From: Brasenia schreberi
Taxonomy: Eukaryota > Streptophyta > Magnoliopsida > Nymphaeales > Cabombaceae
Direction: 5' to 3'
Assembly (NCBI GenBank): GCA_036023115.1
Contig: JAYKKT010000090.1
Span: forward strand, 35,669,001 to 35,733,000
Length of the DNA stretch: 64,000 nt
Position numbers and translations under genes: made by a program. The notes under the pieces are model-generated. The model searched no databases, had not been told where the DNA came from, and worked only from the letters and a program-made list of their open reading frames with translations. Positions 25,522 through 39,535 of the stretch are shown here, piece by piece; positions within the stretch are counted from its first letter, which is position 1, and each line of letters begins with the position of its first letter.

Positions 25522-26164
25522 GCAACAGTGGATCCTCAAGGCAATGATCCAGTAGTCCTAAACCTCAGCAGTATTGGAAAGGGTGTACCTTGGGTCAATG
25601 GGCACAACATTGGTCGTTACTGGGTCTCCTTCCTCACGCCCACAGGCAGGCCTTCACAAGAAGTGTAAGGAGTTAATGACATGATCATACCATGAATGAC
25701 TGAATTCTTATAAGTCTGATCTCTTTGCTTCCACTTCTGTGACTCATTTTAATTCATGACCCTAAGTCGTATAAAATACGCTGAATTTCCTTGTTGGGAG
25801 GCGATGTTTTAGCCTTCAATTGGGAATCGCACAGTATTTAGAGACACTATATATGCTGTTTGAAATGAACTATGATTCCCCCAACATTCTAATTGCTTGA
25901 AGCATTTTAGTAACCGAACATCACATTTTTCAAGAAAACACTAAATAAATATGAAATGAAGTGTCCGTTACCAACACAACGTACACTGGATGCAGTTCTA
26001 TCTTGAATTTCATGTTATTTTTCGGTACAATAGGGAAGCCGAAGCCAAATGTGAGTTTCATGTTATGTAATATATTTTTTCTGGCACAACAAAACTTAAC
26101 TTTGGCAATCTGGGATTACGCAGCTGATCCTCTACCACAATAAGTATATGTCCGTGTATTGAAC

Positions 26165-26211
<47 letters not shown>

Positions 26212-26950
26212 AAATTGGGATTTACTGCACCGTAGATGATTAGTGCATGAGTGCACTCAAGGTTATTCTTTGAAATTGAAAAGTAACTTTTTTTAATTTC
26301 AAAAAGCAGAAGGTATATAGGTATTATTGCCTTTTGGATTTAAGTGTAAGCCCTCCGGTCTTTTGATCCAGATTTGGTGTATTGGTTCATCACTCAGGCA
26401 TGATGCACCAAATCTTTGCACACGGAGAAAATATGAACGGATGATTTAATTGATACTCTTTTTCTTTCTCAATTAGGTATCATGTTCCTAGATCATTTCT
26501 TAAGCCTACAGGCAACATTGTCGTGCTGTTTGAGGAGCTTGGTGGAGACCCCTCACGAATATCATTTGTTACCGTCACGGTGCCTCAAATATTTGCACAT
26601 GTATCAGATTCTCATCCGCCACCCATCAGCTACATGAATAAATTTGCTGCCTGTGTATCCACAAGCTCGATTGAGGTGCATGCAAGGACAGACGATATCA
26701 AGCATACAGTTCGCAAGTTTTGGTACCCCGAGCGGTGCATATGGGAATCATTCCATTGGAAGTTGTCACGCCATTAAGTCGAAGAACGTAGTTGAGAAGG
26801 TGAGATGATCTTCTATAGTGTCTCTTCTGAGAAATAAAGGTTAGATGCCTACGTAGTGAAGTCTTTCTCACTTTGAAATTGTGTTTAGGTTTGCTTGGGA
26901 AGACACAGCTATTCTATTGAAGTCTAAAGTGAAGCATTCGGAGATGATCC
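25522..26950 (+). pseudogene. beta-galactosidase 3' part, copy B, broken
   Basis: Exon 25522-25664 encodes [20 protein letters not shown] and IGRYWVSF. Exon 26477-26799 continues [31 protein letters not shown] and the SUEL lectin start. The last exon begins at 26889. The first exon joins in phase to WYK at 7835 of copy A, so A and B together would supply the whole 3' half. Damage: a one-base frame change near 26640 between PPPISYMN and the lectin frame (RLRC, then [14 protein letters not shown]); in the last exon a conserved Cys is Tyr and a TAA stop follows IEV. At 26951 a copia LTR interrupts the exon after codons for FGDD. Confidence 0.88.
26169..26208. repeat. (AT)n microsatellite in beta-galactosidase intron
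   Basis: About twenty AT units lie between the two central exons of copy B. Confidence 0.95.
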
Positions 26951-27368
26951 TGTTAAGCCGAGAAACTGGTCATCTAAGCAGTTTCACCCACGGGAAACGG
27001 CTAGATCGACCATCTAGTCATTTCTCGTGGAGGCAGTTATGGAATAAATCCGTAATAGCCAAACTGTTACGGATAAGTTCTGTAAACGGTCAAATAAGGG
27101 CTTCATAACGGAAAGCCCAACATGAATATATGGGAGGAGGAGCTAGTCGTTGCTTTATAAATAAAGAACAATGCATAGAAGCAATCACTGTGAAAAACAT
27201 GAACAAAAACCTCACTAGAAAAATCGGTTGTGAAAAATCGGTTGTGTCTTCTTCTCTTCGCCATCAACACGTAGAGGTTGTCCGCTACGCAACTTGAAGT
27301 CATCGAGAGCTACTGGAGAAACTCGGTGAGGATGTTGCAGTTCAACAACCGAACATTGACGGAATCCA
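26951..27368 (+). repeat. 5' LTR of the truncated copia element
   Basis: The 418-bp block starts TGTTAAGCC and ends GAATCCA before the primer binding site. It contains a TATA-like box (CTTTATAAATAA, near 27152). Start and end follow the same pattern as the LTR at 4796-5242 (TGTTA...CCA). Confidence 0.8.
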
Positions 27369-28667
27369 TCACTGGTATCAGGGTCCCGCTATCTGCAAAA
27401 GAGTATGAAATTAATTTTCAGTAAAGGAAGAGAAAAAAAAGAAAAAGAGAGAAGAAAACGAGACGAACACCTTGGTTTTGCCGAAAAAAGGTCGACTGTC
27501 GGAAACCACAATTTGTGGCCTGAGACAACCGACAAGACAAATCATTTAAGTTTTGCTAAAGGTCATATGGCCAAAATAGAAGATCAGTAAGAACTGACAA
27601 AAGAAAAGAATGGTTAGGTTCTGCCAAAGGCCAAACGATCGCGGTAGAAGATAGGCTGAGATCTGCGAAAAACAAGAAAAAAGAGGTAGGAAGCCAATGA
27701 TCGGTGGTCGTCGGATCGAAAACAAGAGTCAAAGAAAGCCTAGGCCAACGTCTGGTGGCTAGTGGCAAGACTCAGAAGACGGAGGGAGGCAAGAGCCTCC
27801 TCCTCTCTCTCACTATGCTCTCTCTCTCTCTCTTCCCTTTTATACGCTCGAAAAATCGCGTGACTGTTTTGGAAAACTGAGGGGTGGAAAACCGCCTCGG
27901 GAGATGGACTAAAAAGTTTGTTCTGCCCCTTACCGGTTTAAAAAACTACGAACTGCTACATTTTAAAAATTATGAAAATATCTAGATATTTTTTAGTAAA
28001 AAGATAGTTTTACCCTCAAATGGGCAAAAAGTCGATTTTGTCCTCTTGGTGTTTATAAAAATTATGAAATACCTGAAAGATGAATTATCTTTGAGCCCTT
28101 AACCTATAAAAGGTTCACAGTTCTGTCATTGTGTTCAAAGACAAAGTTGCTCCAATCTTTTTGAAAATTTACAAATTCGAACTAAGGAGCAAAATTATAG
28201 ATTTATCCCCAATCAGTGATGAATTTTAAAAAAAAACTAGATACCAAGTTTATTATTTTGCCCATGGTCTTTTTTGAAAAAATACAAAACTGGACAAACA
28301 TATAAAATTACCGGTTTACCCCTATGTTTGGGAAAATTATCAATGAGAGGAATTTTTAGGAAAAATTACAGATTTGTTCTCAGTTTGATTCTATAACAGA
28401 ATAAAGTTATTAAAACTCAATAATGGTACTTAAATTTTTTATGAAATTGGTTTTAAGTATCACGAGTTATTTTAAATGCAGTAGTTGGATATTATACTTA
28501 AATATTTGTTATTTGTTGCTTGTTGCTTGGCATATGTTTTCCTTTTAGACCGTCTAATTGTTAATTTTGTAAAATACATAAAAATGAACTCAAGAATATG
28601 TGTATCTGAACTGACAAAAATATAAAAATTAAACGATCTAAATTTTAAAACGTAGAATAGGAGAATC
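27369..28667 (+). other. copia leader, non-coding
   Basis: This 1.3-kb stretch lies between the primer binding site and gag. It includes a purine-rich block near 27405-27460 and a CT-rich block near 27795-27840. No protein is recognised. It shares words with the leader at 3534-4795 on the opposite strand. Confidence 0.65.
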
Positions 28668-29680
28668 TTGTTGGCTCTTACACTAGAAGGTGTAGAGTAT
28701 GTATTAAAGAAAACTATGCATCCACCACCTCTTGATTCAAAAGTGCAACAAAAGAAAATGTATAAAATATTTCTAAGAGATGATATGATAGCAAGAATTG
28801 TCATGTTAACGTACATGGAAGATGATGTGATTAGGGTCTTTGAAGAATATGAGACTGCGAAAGAGTTGTTTGATTCAATAATAGTCAAATATGATACTAT
28901 AGTTAAACTACGTATTCAATTGTTACTATAAAATACAACTCCTATAAGATGAAAGAATGAGACAATATAGTAGAACATTTAAACCATATGTTGGTAATGA
29001 CAAGAGATTTAGTTGAAGATAAATCAGTCATCCCAAACCGATATAAATATTCACAATACTGAATATTCTTCCCTCATCCTAGAAAATAGTTACAAATGCC
29101 CTTTGACTAGGGCTTGAAACAAGCCTTTCAGAATTACCCCTTAAGCTAGCAATCGAATAAAAACGCATGAACAAAAATAGAAAAAAGAAATTACTAGTGG
29201 TACAAGATGAGATAGGGTTCAGCTCGAAAGCCAACAAAACAAAAACCAAATAAAAGGTTTGACAAAATTAATAAAAAGGGCAGTCAAGCTTTTAATAAAT
29301 TGTAGAAAACCGCTTCTCAGGTTAAGTGTTTCAACTATAGAAGAATGAGACACTATAAGAAGGATTGTTGTAACAAAAAAATAGTAGAAACAATCAACAA
29401 CACGAATAATCGGAAAAGCATGATATAATCTGCGTGATATCATAATGCTTATACATTTACCGTCTGGTGACTAGTTGGTAAATTGACTCAGGAGCGACGA
29501 AATACATCTCTAAGATCAAGGAAGAGACAATGGATCTAAAGTAATATAAACCAAGAGAACATCGGGTCTACATGGGAAATAACACTTTCTCAAATATTCT
29601 TCGAACTGAGTCCTTTTGAATTTATGTACAAGACACACTGATTGTACTGACTGATATATTGATTGTGCTAACTATAATGT
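28668..29680 (+). pseudogene. copia gag and protease start, broken
   Basis: The frame 28668-28931 contains RVFEEYETAKELFDSI, near-identical to the gag at 3168-3533. Downstream, with many stops, come a lysine-rich linker, a partial zinc knuckle and WLIDSGATKYIS-like protease sequence near 29475-29515, matching the other copy at 2710-2800. Confidence 0.8.
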
Positions 29681-30689
29681 GCAATCTACTATAATGTACA
29701 AGACACACTTTCTCTTATTTCTGTGCATTTCAACGCACCAAACCTGCTTCTCTCTCTCTCTCTACGTGTGTGTGTGCATGAGATCGCGGAGAATTCGCCT
29801 TCAGTTCACAATATAGGGTTCTCTATTCAATGTATGATTGGAATCCAATCAAAGCAGATCCGTATCAAATTATGGGATTCACATGTGGTTCATGTCAGAA
29901 TGGTTTTGGGTTCAAGTTTTGCTGTGAATTGAGGCTCTAGACTCGTTCGATCCTCATATGTGCAGTAAAGCTTGCCATTTGACCGTCAGTTTCAAGTTAC
30001 CGTGTAATAATGATTTCACGCATACTGACTGGTTGGGAGTTAATTAAAACCATGAAGCTTTGTGATACGAACGCCCAACTTTACGAAGTTAGACAAGTTC
30101 ATTATGTGAGCATTAATTGGCCAATACACATCTTGACTTGTCTGGTGCGTTTTCAACATGTTTTCTTTTAGTTTGTAAAATCTAAGTATGCTGCTGCTGC
30201 CTGTACAAAAATTATGAAGAGTTTTACCACTTTGCATCGATTGTAGTTTTAGCTTAGCCTTTTGGAAGAGGTTCGATCTTGTTTGTGGAAGACTTTAGTT
30301 TGCAAGTTGACATTGCATTGGCAGTTGAGACGAGAATGGTTGAAAAGGAAACTAGAATCGTAGAGAGAACACTTACAGACAGAGGGTTCGTTACTTGAAA
30401 GGTAAATATCACAAAGGAGTAGCAAGATAAACCAATGTTTATTAGATTGTATGAAGCTATCAACCATCTAAAGATAGCACTAATAGAAACATCGTTGTTT
30501 AGGAGGATGTGTGCCAACAAAAAAAGACGAACAAATGAAGCTAGCAGAGAAAAATCTGGTATAACATCAATAAAAGATGAAAGGAGAGACAAATGGTGAA
30601 GACGGCGTAGACATTTGAAGAGGTGGCTGCGTAAAGCTCCAACTTGGCGCAGAAAATGAGAAAATGAAGCACCGAGGTAATGGCAGGGA

Positions 30690-30815
30690 GTTCTATCACC
30701 GTTGCTGCTAGTGGGGAGTTCGACTCCCAAGGGTGCATGTGTGAATGGTTCGACTCCCAAGGGTGCATGTGTGAATGTGGGCGTTAGGCTTCAGCCTCCT
30801 CTTTTAACAAAAAAA
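30690..30815 (+). repeat. tRNA-derived SINE-like copy with internal 30-bp duplication
   Basis: A B-box-like GGAGTTCGACTCCC at 30715-30728 is followed by 'aagggtgcatgtgtgaatg'. A 30-base unit starting TTCGACTCCC is repeated in tandem (30719-30748, 30749-30778). The 3' part (GGCTTCAGCCTCCTCTTTTA) and an A-rich tail resemble copies at 31635 and 57060. Confidence 0.5.
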
Positions 30816-31634
30816 TGAATGAAAAAATGAATATTTTAAAAGAAGTAGGGGAAGGTACAAAAGTGATACAAGGAAAAAATAGAACACAATCTTGTGAACA
30901 TGACACAAGATGAGGCACAATGATTTTACAAATTCGTATACTCAAACTCAAGTCCTAATGTATCGATGCTTAATGTGCACTATGTTTTAAGGTCCTCATT
31001 GTACATATCACTCCAAGCAAACGGAGTAATACTGGCCGCAGTCATCGTGTTATTCAATTTTTCCTGTTGCTGATGCCAATAATGTTTACAGCGACGCACA
31101 TGAGAATCACCCACAAGCACTTTTATGGCGAACTGTTGCTGTGGCCATGACATTTACCAACAAGTTTTTGCCCTGTTCGCTGCACTGCTGGTATTCATCT
31201 TGAGACGGTTTTAACAGCAGAGCGTCACAAAAAAGATATTTAATTTGTTGCAATGTATATATTTATCGTTAATGTTCTTAATTAGTGCAATCATCAATTA
31301 TTCTTCTACAATTTTTGATATGGGATAACCTTTTCATTGCATATAATAAGAGGTGCATTATAGTCTTGCACAAGGAATAATTTGTGTTATGATTGTCTTG
31401 ATGTCACTGATCTCTTTTATACAGAAAATTTTATAGGCATCACTTGGTAGGGCTTTTTTGGTTCCACATGTTTCTTCATGACTAATTTATTAAGGTGACC
31501 TTACTGCATGTGTGCCATATGTCATTGCTTCTAATTGCTTGTGTATATGTTTAGAGTCAAAATTGCATCCGTTGTCTTAATGTCACAAGGCTCTTCACAT
31601 TCCAGTGTACACCTTTTTTCCCTTTTTGTTTACA

Positions 31635-31735
31635 AAAGGGGCTCGAAGCTTAACACACACGTGCAACCCCTGTGTGTTGAACTCTCCACCAACAGCAAGG
31701 GCGTGAGAGAGCGTGTCAGTTGAGCTAACATCAAA
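31635..31735 (-). repeat. tRNA-derived SINE-like copy
   Basis: On the minus strand an A-box-like TTAGCTCAACTGACACG is followed about 35 bases later by a B-box-like GAGAGTTCAACAC, then GTTGCACGTGTGTGTTAAGC. The order and spacing match the copy at 57060-57178. Confidence 0.5.
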
Positions 31736-31736
31736 T

Positions 31737-32094
31737 TGTCATATGCCCTAATCGTTGGAAGAGCTAACGGTGCTTGAAACGTAACCGGCACCTTGCCTCA
31801 GGGTCCAATTAGTTTTAACGGATTTCCCCAAAGAGTTGCAATTAACCATCGGCACCAACATGGAATGTGAGTGTCCCTCCTTGGATGCTAAGACTTAAAG
31901 AAGTCCTTGTCACTCAAAGACTCACATAACACCATGCGGCAAACTCAATAGAGCAAAGTGCGCAGAAAATTTGAATGCAAAAATTTGATTAATAGCATAA
32001 AGAAAATTGTGTGGTCACAACACGTGACAGACTTCAGGATTGTTCCCTGAAAGGGGGGTTTGGAGCCCAGTATAGTTCAACGTCGAAGGATTAC
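31737..32094 (-). repeat. 3' LTR of the gag-protease element
   Basis: It pairs with 34068-34439; matched words include 'catatgccctaatcgttgg' versus 'catgccctaacagttg', and the shared end GGATTACA versus GGGTTACA. The LTRs differ at many positions, so the insertion is not recent. Confidence 0.8.
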
Positions 32095-34067
32095 ATTCTC
32101 TCTCACCGAAATCGTTGTCATCCTCAGCAAAATCCTTTTCTTCACCCCCACGTGCAACCGCTCAACCAACACTTTCCGCATCAGTATGCAATAACTTTCA
32201 ACTTCAACATGGGGTGTTCCCTTGTTGATATTTGTTAGGGCAAGTGCGGTAATCGCTATCCATCAAGCAGTTTGAAGGGTCATGTTGAAACTAGGGCAAC
32301 AATGCAAGTGTGCCTTCACTCGTATCATCCTTAAGCTTGAGAGTCATTTCAGCTTGGACTCGTTAAGCATCAAGGTTTCGTTAGAACTAAGCTCCTCATC
32401 AAAATAAAGGCGTTGTTCCGAAGGGCTAGAGCAAGTCTTTTCTTGGCGAAGGAACGCTAAACCTAACACCATAGGATGGTCTACGTTTTCCATGAAGAAG
32501 TTAACTCGGGTGTATAGACCTCCAATCTTGAGGATGACTTTGTTGGCTTCTCAAATTACCTTTTTTATCTTTCCGAAGGCATCCTTGATATAGGCATCAT
32601 CTTTCGAGATGCTAAGGCTTAATCGTTGTGCTTCTTCTAGGGGGACGAAATTATGTGTAGCCTCCGAGTCAATCATTACCCCCAGTGTCCTTCTCTTTTA
32701 GTTTCACTTTAATGTAGGAAAACTCATCCCATTCACGAGGCATGGGCACCCAAGGTCATTGACGGATTGAGTTCAACATCACTACAATAGCATATTGGTT
32801 CCTCATATCCAACTGCATTATCAAGGGACTCTACAATGGTCATGGCATTTGCCTGTTGTATTGATGGTCTTATTGGCCAATCTTGCACATAATAGTTTCC
32901 TTTGCAATAGAAGCATGCAAATGCAACCTTCTCCTTGTCTTGGTATGGCCAACTTTCTCTTTGTTCATTTTGCATTGACTTATAGTTGTTCCCTCCTTTC
33001 TGAGTTTGATTGAATATAGTAATGCCTCTATTATCAATGACAGACTTCTTTGTACTCTATAGATGGTAGAGTCGATCTTTCTTCCATGGTTCATCATCAG
33101 CCAAGCATTCAACTGCAATGACAATCGAAGCTAAATCCTTCACTCGTATTTGCTGAAGTTATCGCTTCGCCTCGCGTTGTAATTAACTCATGAAGAAGAA
33201 GAAACGATGTGTCTCTACCATGTTTGACATAGTCAATATCAAGGAGGTAAACTTGTTGATGTATTCTCTAAGATATCATTCATGCTTGAGTCGCATGAGA
33301 TCCATTCGGGCCAAGTAGTCAAGGTCTTTGAAGAGGAACTGATTATGGATCTTTCGTTTGAAAGCATTAAAACTATCATGGTGCAGAGTCCTTTATCGAC
33401 ATGAGTAGAACGACATCGCCACTAGAGCAGAGTGTCGTCTTTGAGTAACGATATAGCAGTACTGATCATCTTATCCTCTTTTCTAATGTCCTTGGCCTTG
33501 ATGTACTCATCGACTTTTCAAAAGAAGTTCTCAAGGTCCTTTGAATTACGGGTCACTGAGTAGGCATCAGGCTTCAAGATAATATTCTCTTGATAAGGAG
33601 TGACAATCACCCCACTAATGATTGTTAGGTCAAGGGTCGCGTAACGTGCCTCAAGGGCTTCAAACTTTTCTTGAACGGTTGTGTTGTTTCCTTTGCGATT
33701 GGCATTATGGACAATCAAATCTTCAACCCTTTCTTCAAGATTCGTTAAGGTCTCGTCTCAGTTTTTCTTAAAGATGGTGATAGCGCCACGCATCATCTTA
33801 AATTCTTGTTTGACGAAGTTCTTGATGTGGTGGACATCTTCCTTCAAGGTTTCTAGGTTAGCCTTGTAGATGACTATGTCTGCTTCCACTTTACTTTGCT
33901 GACTTTCAATCGTAGCCTTCTTGGTTGAATGGTATCGGCTACGTTCATTCTCTGTTTCAGGATGTGTTTGATCCATGATGAGCACAATGCTTATTGAAAC
34001 CTTTGGGTCAATCTCAACTAACCTTAAAGACACTGAGGTGAGATCATTACGGTTTTGATACCAAAGT
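32095..34067 (-). pseudogene. gag and aspartic protease of the compact LTR element
   Basis: The minus strand from 34033 encodes an N-terminal coiled gag region (VEADIVIYKANLETLKEDV), continuing at 33718-33518 (KGNNTTVQEKFEALEARYAT) and, broken, to about 33180. A partial zinc knuckle (ACFYCKGNYYVQDWP) lies near 32905. At about 32680-32600 an aspartic protease signature appears as DSEATHNFVPLEEA, where the usual DSG is DSE. It runs on through EKTCSSPSEQRLYFDEEL near 32400. Stops and frame changes disrupt it. The type of gag and protease suits Ty3-gypsy. Confidence 0.7.
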
Positions 34068-34439
34068 TGTCATGCCCTAACAGTTGAAAGAGTTAATGGT
34101 GCTCGAAACGTAACTGACACTCATCCTAAGGACCATATTAGCCTTAGCGAATTTCTCCAAAGAGTTGTAATTGGATATCAGCACCAACACGAAACTTAAG
34201 TGTCTTTCTCTGATTGCTAAGGCTTAAAGAAGTATTTGTCACTGGAATACTCATACAACACCACGTGGCAAATGCAAGAGAGTAAACTACGCATAAAACT
34301 TTAATGTAGAAATTTGAATGATAGTAGAAAGGAAATTGTGTTGTCCCAACACGTGATAGATTTCAAGATTCTTCCCTCAAAAAGGGTTTTTAGCAAAGGA
34401 GCCTAGGGGCACAGTACAATTCAACATCAAAGGGTTACA
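34068..34439 (-). repeat. 5' LTR of the gag-protease element
   Basis: This 372-bp repeat of 31737-32094 lies next to the primer binding site. On the minus strand it starts TGTAACCCTTTGATG and ends GGGCATGACA. Confidence 0.8.
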
Positions 34440-37326
<2,887 letters not shown>

Positions 37327-38235
37327 ATGGAAAGGTGCGAAGAGATGAGTTCGGCCGACGCTCGCGAAGAGATATTGCCATCAGCATGTGGCAAGAGACT
37401 TCCATCCTCTCGCTACAAGGGGGTGGTGCCCCAGCCCAACGGAAAATGGGGAGCTCAAATATACGAAAGGCACCTCCGAGTCTGGCTCGGGACGTTCCGC
37501 ACCGAGCTTGAGGCCGCGCTAGCTCATGACGTCGCCGCACTCAAGTTCAGAGCAGAAGAAGCCATTACCAACTTCACCGATGTGTGGGAGGACCGCCACC
37601 AAGCCTGGTTTTTAAGAGTTCATTCAAAAGAGGAGATAGTTGAGATGCTAAGAAGAAACATATACCATGATGAACTCTCAATGGCTAGGGAAGAGTTTGC
37701 CAAGGGTGGCCCCTCTGCCTGGGCTAAGTGTCAGGCTAGGCCTATCGTCACAGTGAAAAAGGAGCTGTTTGACAAAGTATTGACGCCTAGCGATGTGGGG
37801 AAACTGAACAGGCTAGTCATTCCCAAACATCATGCAGAAAAATATTTTCCTTTGGACGAAAGCGGATGGGAGGGGGTTCATTTGAGTTTTGAGGACGAGG
37901 GTAGCCGAGTGTGGCGGATCAAGTATTCATACTGGAGCAGCAGCCAGAGTTATGTGTTGACAAGCGGCTGGCGGGCGTTTGTCAAGGAGAAAGGACTAAA
38001 GGAAGGAGATGTAGTCACGTTTTTAAGGTCTGCTGGGCCTGAAGCGTTCTATTACATTGCTTGTAAGCGTGGAGACATGGAAAATGATTGCGCGTTTGGG
38101 AATGTTAAGTGGGGAGGCTCTACCTTACACCTCTCGCCGATGCCGGAGCCGGAGTCGCTGGTGGAAGAAGCAGTAGGAGGTCAATCTTTCAGGCTCTTTG
38201 GAGTTGACTTAGATTACACTGCACGTTCTTGTTGA
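37327..38235 (+). CDS. RAV-type AP2/B3 transcription factor
   Basis: A single exon of 302 codons, as usual for the family. An AP2/ERF domain spans about residues 28-84 (SRYKGVVPQPNGKWGAQIYE, VWLGTF, AALAHDVAALKF). A B3 DNA-binding domain spans about 146-250 (LFDKVLTPSDVGKLNRLVIP, WRIKYSYWSSSQSYVLTSGW, GDVVTFLR). Near the C-terminus is RLFGVDL (289-295), the B3-repression type motif found in TEMPRANILLO/RAV repressors. RAV proteins bind a bipartite site (CAACA plus CACCTG) in the nucleus and repress growth and flowering genes. The start at 37327 (MERCEE) gives a short N-terminus; Met7 is an alternative. The gene looks intact. Confidence 0.95.
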   Translation: MERCEEMSSADAREEILPSACGKRLPSSRYKGVVPQPNGKWGAQIYERHLRVWLGTFRTELEAALAHDVAALKFRAEEAITNFTDVWEDRHQAWFLRVHSKEEIVEMLRRNIYHDELSMAREEFAKGGPSAWAKCQARPIVTVKKELFDKVLTPSDVGKLNRLVIPKHHAEKYFPLDESGWEGVHLSFEDEGSRVWRIKYSYWSSSQSYVLTSGWRAFVKEKGLKEGDVVTFLRSAGPEAFYYIACKRGDMENDCAFGNVKWGGSTLHLSPMPEPESLVEEAVGGQSFRLFGVDLDYTARSC

Positions 38236-39535
38236 TTTGTAAAAGGAAAAAACAACGTGGAGTTTATGGGATTGCTCAAAGAGGAACAGAAAATAAAGTT
38301 CAGGGTTTCTCTGTATGTGACTTATATTTCTCCCTGCTACACATCTTCATGCATTGACCGATCTACTTGATGGAGATGCTTGAGGTTTGGTCTATCCTAA
38401 AATAACATATTTGGTATCATTACCGTGTCTATCACACGCTGCCACATCAGCGTGTGAGTTGTGAGCCCTACCATTTAGCTAATCCTTATCATTTTGACTC
38501 TTTAATAGTTAGGAACCATGAAGTAAACCCCAAGTTTCTGTTATAATCTAAAGTTATTAAGGTTTAATGCTCTTCTGCGATTGGGTTGCATCGTATTCTA
38601 TCGTCTGCAGCCTTCGAATTTCTTGATCTTTTGTGAAATCAGAAGTACATTTCTTCCCTATCTAAATCTTCTCCCAAACAGGTTGAGGATGATCTTCACA
38701 AACAATAAAAACTTGTGTTTGACATTTTCGGTTTGGTAATAATCGAAAAAACTTCAATCCTTGTTCAGTTTTGTGACAATCAATCTTACTACGTACTTCT
38801 CATACTGGGTCTCAGTGCTTGTGAAAGAAAAAAACCTGGGTTGTGTCTGTCAAACGATTAGTCGGGTAGTATGTATAATCGGCAGCTAATGTGACGATCT
38901 TATATAGTTGAAATCTAACTGTCCCCCTTCACGAGCAATCAAACCAAAAACTTGAATACACTTTGGGTTTCATTCTTGATCAATGATAACGGCTGCATTA
39001 TCATGTTTGTTCTTGCATATTTGTTCATAGGTCAAATCAGGTGCTCACCGGTCAGTGTTTGCTAAACGTTCTTGTTTGTTCTGTTGATGAAATCTATATA
39101 TAACTTTATTTCTCAAAGAAAGATCCAAGTATATTGCTTGCTTCAGATCATAACTATTGTCTCACTCGCTGTCTTCTTCTTTTTCTACTATTCGTGGTTT
39201 TTATGTCATAGGAACAACCGTATAAAAGGTATTAATAATTTACCGAAAAGCTGCTCAGATTAATTTAACCTGATTCAGTGTGCATTATTAGGACTCATGA
39301 TCCCTGCCGACAGCTCTCCCCTTTTTTCTACTACATAGTTGAATGGTGACTTATATCTAGGCCGTCTGAATGTTTATCTTTGAGCAGCTCTTTTCTGCAG
39401 CTCAAGATATGGTGACAATTTCTCTTCCCCTATTCTTAATTTCACGTCATTGCAATATGAAAAGCTACAGGTCATTCGATTCATCTTTCTTGTCCTCCAA
39501 GTCTTCTCTTCCTATCCGAAGCTATGCACCATACT
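38236..39535. other. intergenic stretch, nothing recognised
   Basis: This is the 3' flank of the RAV gene. No exon, RNA gene or clear repeat was recognised. Confidence 0.5.

Larger units (their letters stand above)
26951..29680 (+). mobile_element. truncated Ty1-copia element inserted in beta-galactosidase copy B
   Basis: The order is LTR (26951-27368), primer binding site (27369-27382, TCACTGGTATCAGG), long leader, gag and a protease/pre-integrase start that fades near 29680. Comparison with copy A of the beta-galactosidase fixes the left edge exactly: homology stops after GATGATCC at 26950 and the next bases are TGTTAAGCC. No integrase, reverse transcriptase or 3' LTR was found, so the element is 3'-truncated. 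It is related to the minus-strand element at 1-5242. Confidence 0.85.
29681..31736. other. intergenic stretch with SINE-like repeats
   Basis: No exon was recognised. SINE-like copies occur near 30690-30815 and 31635-31735. Part of the stretch may belong to a decayed retrotransposon, but no domain is readable. Confidence 0.45.
31737..34439 (-). mobile_element. compact LTR retrotransposon encoding gag and protease only
   Basis: Two direct repeats, 31737-32094 and 34068-34439, share most of their sequence and have TG...CA ends. On the minus strand the internal side of the right LTR carries TTTGGTATCAAAACC, a primer binding site like that of initiator-methionine tRNA. The internal side of the left LTR has the purine tract GGTGAGAGAGAA. 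Only about 2 kb lies between the LTRs and no reverse transcriptase or integrase fits. It resembles the nonautonomous TR-GAG class and must be mobilised by another element if active. No matching 5-bp flanks were seen. Confidence 0.8.

Noticed and set aside
28472..28888. 138-residue minus-strand frame
   Set aside because: It overlaps the plus-strand copia leader and gag antisense and has no recognisable features.
30718..30778. Two 30-bp direct repeats considered as a CRISPR-like array
   Set aside because: Only two adjacent units without spacers, within a SINE-like copy in a plant genome.
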